Source of the DNA: Caulobacteraceae bacterium UBA6225
GTDB lineage: Bacteria > Pseudomonadota > Alphaproteobacteria > Caulobacterales > Caulobacteraceae
Direction of reading: 5' to 3'
Assembly (NCBI GenBank): GCA_002441055.1
Contig: DJWR01000219.1
Location: 1 to 6,230, forward strand
DNA length: 6,230 bases
Shown: in pieces, positions 4,917 through 6,230 of the stretch
Position numbering within the stretch: the first letter of the stretch is position 1
Layout of the letters: the number at the start of each line of letters is the position of its first letter
Notes under the pieces: model-generated
The model's database searches: none
Seen by the model: only the letters and a program-made list of their open reading frames with translations
What the model was told of the DNA's origin: nothing
Made by a program: the position numbers and the translations under genes

Positions 4917-6017
4917 TCAGTCGAAGCCCGCCGGTCGACGCCCTTCGCAAATGGCGTTGCGCTCAGCTGGCAAGAGCAGGACGTAGTCAGGCGCCTGGTC
5001 CTCGACCACGCGCCAATCGAAACCGCAGACATCCATGTGGATCCAGGTCAGGCGGCTCACCCGCTCAGCGATCAGCGAGGGGAAGAAGTCGGCCGTATAG
5101 CTGTCGCCGATGATCAACACCGTCGGTCCGGGCGTTTGCCGCTCCACCACGAAGGCGGGCATGGGGCCGCCATAGCCCTCCAGCTCACGCCGGACCGCGC
5201 CGGAGGGCAGGCTGGTGCGGTGATGGTAGCGCAGGGTCTCCACCGCCGGCGGCATACCGGCCATGCGCGGCAGATCCCCATCGTCGGTGCGCATCTCGGC
5301 CCAGTTGAGCTCAGACTCCGCCCACGCCCATTGGGGTTCGCCCAGGGCCGCCGCCATCTGGTTGTAGGCCGCAAGGGCGCCCCACGGCGTCCAGTGGCTG
5401 TCATAGCGCCGATAGGCTCGCTCCTGGGTTTCGGCCGCGCGCAGGGCTGGACGTAGGTCTTGGGCCGGCGCGCCGCAGCCCTCCAGCCCCTGAAGGATCA
5501 GATCGTGATCACTGGGCGTCATCGCAGGCCGGGCCCAGGGTGGGGTCTGGTCAGTGAGAATGGTCCCTGGCGAGGGCGCAAGTCCGGTGGCGAACCGCGT
5601 CCCGCGGGCGGCCAGTCGACGAGAAACCTCACAGACGAAGTCAACATAGTCGGCGGCCCGCTCAGGATCGACATCCTGGCCGGTGGAGCGCAGCAGCCCT
5701 TCCGTCAGGAACATCTGGCCGCCCTCTCCCATGACGGCCATGGCCTGGGCCGGCGCCGTGACCCCCAGACGGCGCTCCAGCCGCGCGCCAAGCCAGATGG
5801 CTGGCTCGCGCAGGGCGAAATGGTCAGCCAGGAAGGCGTCCACCGCCCGCGGGGCATGTCTCCAGTCCGGCAGGTCCTGCGGCCAGCTGGGCGGCGGCGC
5901 CAGCATCCGGTTCTCTTCCCGCGACACCGTCTGCAAGGGCAGGAACGGCATGGCCAGGACCGGCAGCGCCAGCACCGCCATGACGCCCAGGATCAGGAAC
6001 CGTCGAGGATCAAACAC
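4917..6017 (-). CDS. AlgJ/AlgX-like SGNH-family polysaccharide O-acetyltransferase
   Basis: A 366-residue protein resembling the AlgJ/AlgX family, periplasmic enzymes that pass acetyl groups onto exported polysaccharides. One N-terminal hydrophobic segment (about 7-28) acts as a membrane anchor or uncleaved signal. The family landmarks follow in order: REENRMLAPPP (33-43), DHFALR (65-70), the DSHW motif (206-209) and GDSY (304-307). By analogy with AlgX, Asp206, His208 and Ser306 would be the catalytic triad, and all are present. Translation starts at GTG 6017 with GGGAGGA on the minus strand (6030-6024), 6 nt away and touching the stop codon of the upstream gene. It follows an MBOAT gene by 12 nt, the usual partner that carries acetyl groups across the membrane. 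The polysaccharide acetylated is not evident. Alginate is unlikely to be implied, since the family serves many polymers. Confidence 0.88.
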   Translation of the reverse strand: MFDPRRFLILGVMAVLALPVLAMPFLPLQTVSREENRMLAPPPSWPQDLPDWRHAPRAVDAFLADHFALREPAIWLGARLERRLGVTAPAQAMAVMGEGGQMFLTEGLLRSTGQDVDPERAADYVDFVCEVSRRLAARGTRFATGLAPSPGTILTDQTPPWARPAMTPSDHDLILQGLEGCGAPAQDLRPALRAAETQERAYRRYDSHWTPWGALAAYNQMAAALGEPQWAWAESELNWAEMRTDDGDLPRMAGMPPAVETLRYHHRTSLPSGAVRRELEGYGGPMPAFVVERQTPGPTVLIIGDSYTADFFPSLIAERVSRLTWIHMDVCGFDWRVVEDQAPDYVLLLPAERNAICEGRRPAGFD

Positions 6018-6029
6018 CGGTCATCCTCC

Positions 6030-6230
6030 CTAGAACCTGAAGTAGAGGAACGGGCTATAGGTCCCCTGGGCCACCCGTAGGAGGGCGAGAACCAACAGCA
6101 GGGCCACGGCGGCAGTGTCGATCCAGGCGCGGGTCGAGGGGCCAGGCCGCACTCGCCAGGGCAGACCAAACACCGCCAAGGCGCCCGCCGCAGGGATCAA
6201 CCACAGGTGGATCGGCTGGAAGGCCACCGC
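6030..6230 (-). CDS. C-terminal end of MBOAT (AlgI-like) O-acyltransferase, partial
   Basis: Only the last 66 residues lie in the window; the frame runs off the right edge and the start is outside. Two hydrophobic segments are visible (around IHLWLIPAAGALAVFGL and AAVALLLVLALL), and the protein ends in YSPFLYFRF, a C-terminus typical of AlgI/DltB-type MBOAT proteins. These integral membrane acyltransferases move acetyl groups from the cytoplasm to a periplasmic partner. The partner would be the SGNH enzyme encoded immediately downstream, only 12 nt away. A GTG at 6227 could be read as a start, but upstream codons stay open and the complete family is much longer, so this is a truncated view of a longer gene. 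Identification rests on the C-terminal motif, membrane character and gene pairing. Confidence 0.75.
   Translation of the reverse strand, partial: AVAFQPIHLWLIPAAGALAVFGLPWRVRPGPSTRAWIDTAAVALLLVLALLRVAQGTYSPFLYFRF

Noticed and set aside
5460..6080. Plus-strand open frame of 206 codons.
   Set aside because: It is antisense to the acetyltransferase gene, which has motifs, a ribosome site and an operon partner.

Overview
The window reads as high-GC alphaproteobacterial chromosome, most likely Caulobacterales (Caulobacter/Phenylobacterium type). Three things point there: a permuted two-piece tmRNA whose tag closely resembles the Caulobacter tag, an alphaproteobacterial-style acetolactate synthase with GDAS in place of GDG in its ThDP motif, and a palindromic intergenic repeat of a type I recall from this group.

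Layout: (1) 1-231, an ilv leader with a short leader ORF rich in Val/Ile/Leu codons, mutually exclusive hairpins and a T-tailed attenuator hairpin. (2) 232-2034, ilvI, the acetolactate synthase catalytic subunit. (3) 2035-3140, an accessory segment holding a DUF4262 gene, a pair of inverted palindromic repeats and a small GIY-YIG nuclease gene. It separates ilvI from its partner. (4) 3141-3689, ilvH, the regulatory subunit, followed 9 nt later by a predicted periplasmic protein of unknown function (3699-4520) whose ribosome site overlaps the ilvH stop codon. (5) About 4541-4858, promoter and gene for a circularly permuted two-piece tmRNA (ssrA): acceptor piece first, a 30-nt spacer that is removed, then the coding piece with the tag. 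(6) 4917-6230, minus strand, the end of an MBOAT (AlgI-like) gene followed by an AlgJ/AlgX-like SGNH acetyltransferase gene. Together these look like a polysaccharide O-acetylation module.

How the genes work together: IlvI and IlvH form acetohydroxyacid synthase, the first common step of valine, isoleucine and leucine synthesis. The leader architecture fits ribosome-mediated attenuation by branched-chain amino acid supply. All plus-strand genes from the leader to 4520 could share one transcript, although the inserted segment may carry its own signals. The tmRNA rescues stalled ribosomes and is an independent unit. The acetylation pair faces it from the opposite strand.

The points most worth a second look are the permuted tmRNA with its unusual tag, the attenuator, the split ilvI/ilvH pair, and the close association of the GIY-YIG gene with the palindromic repeat.
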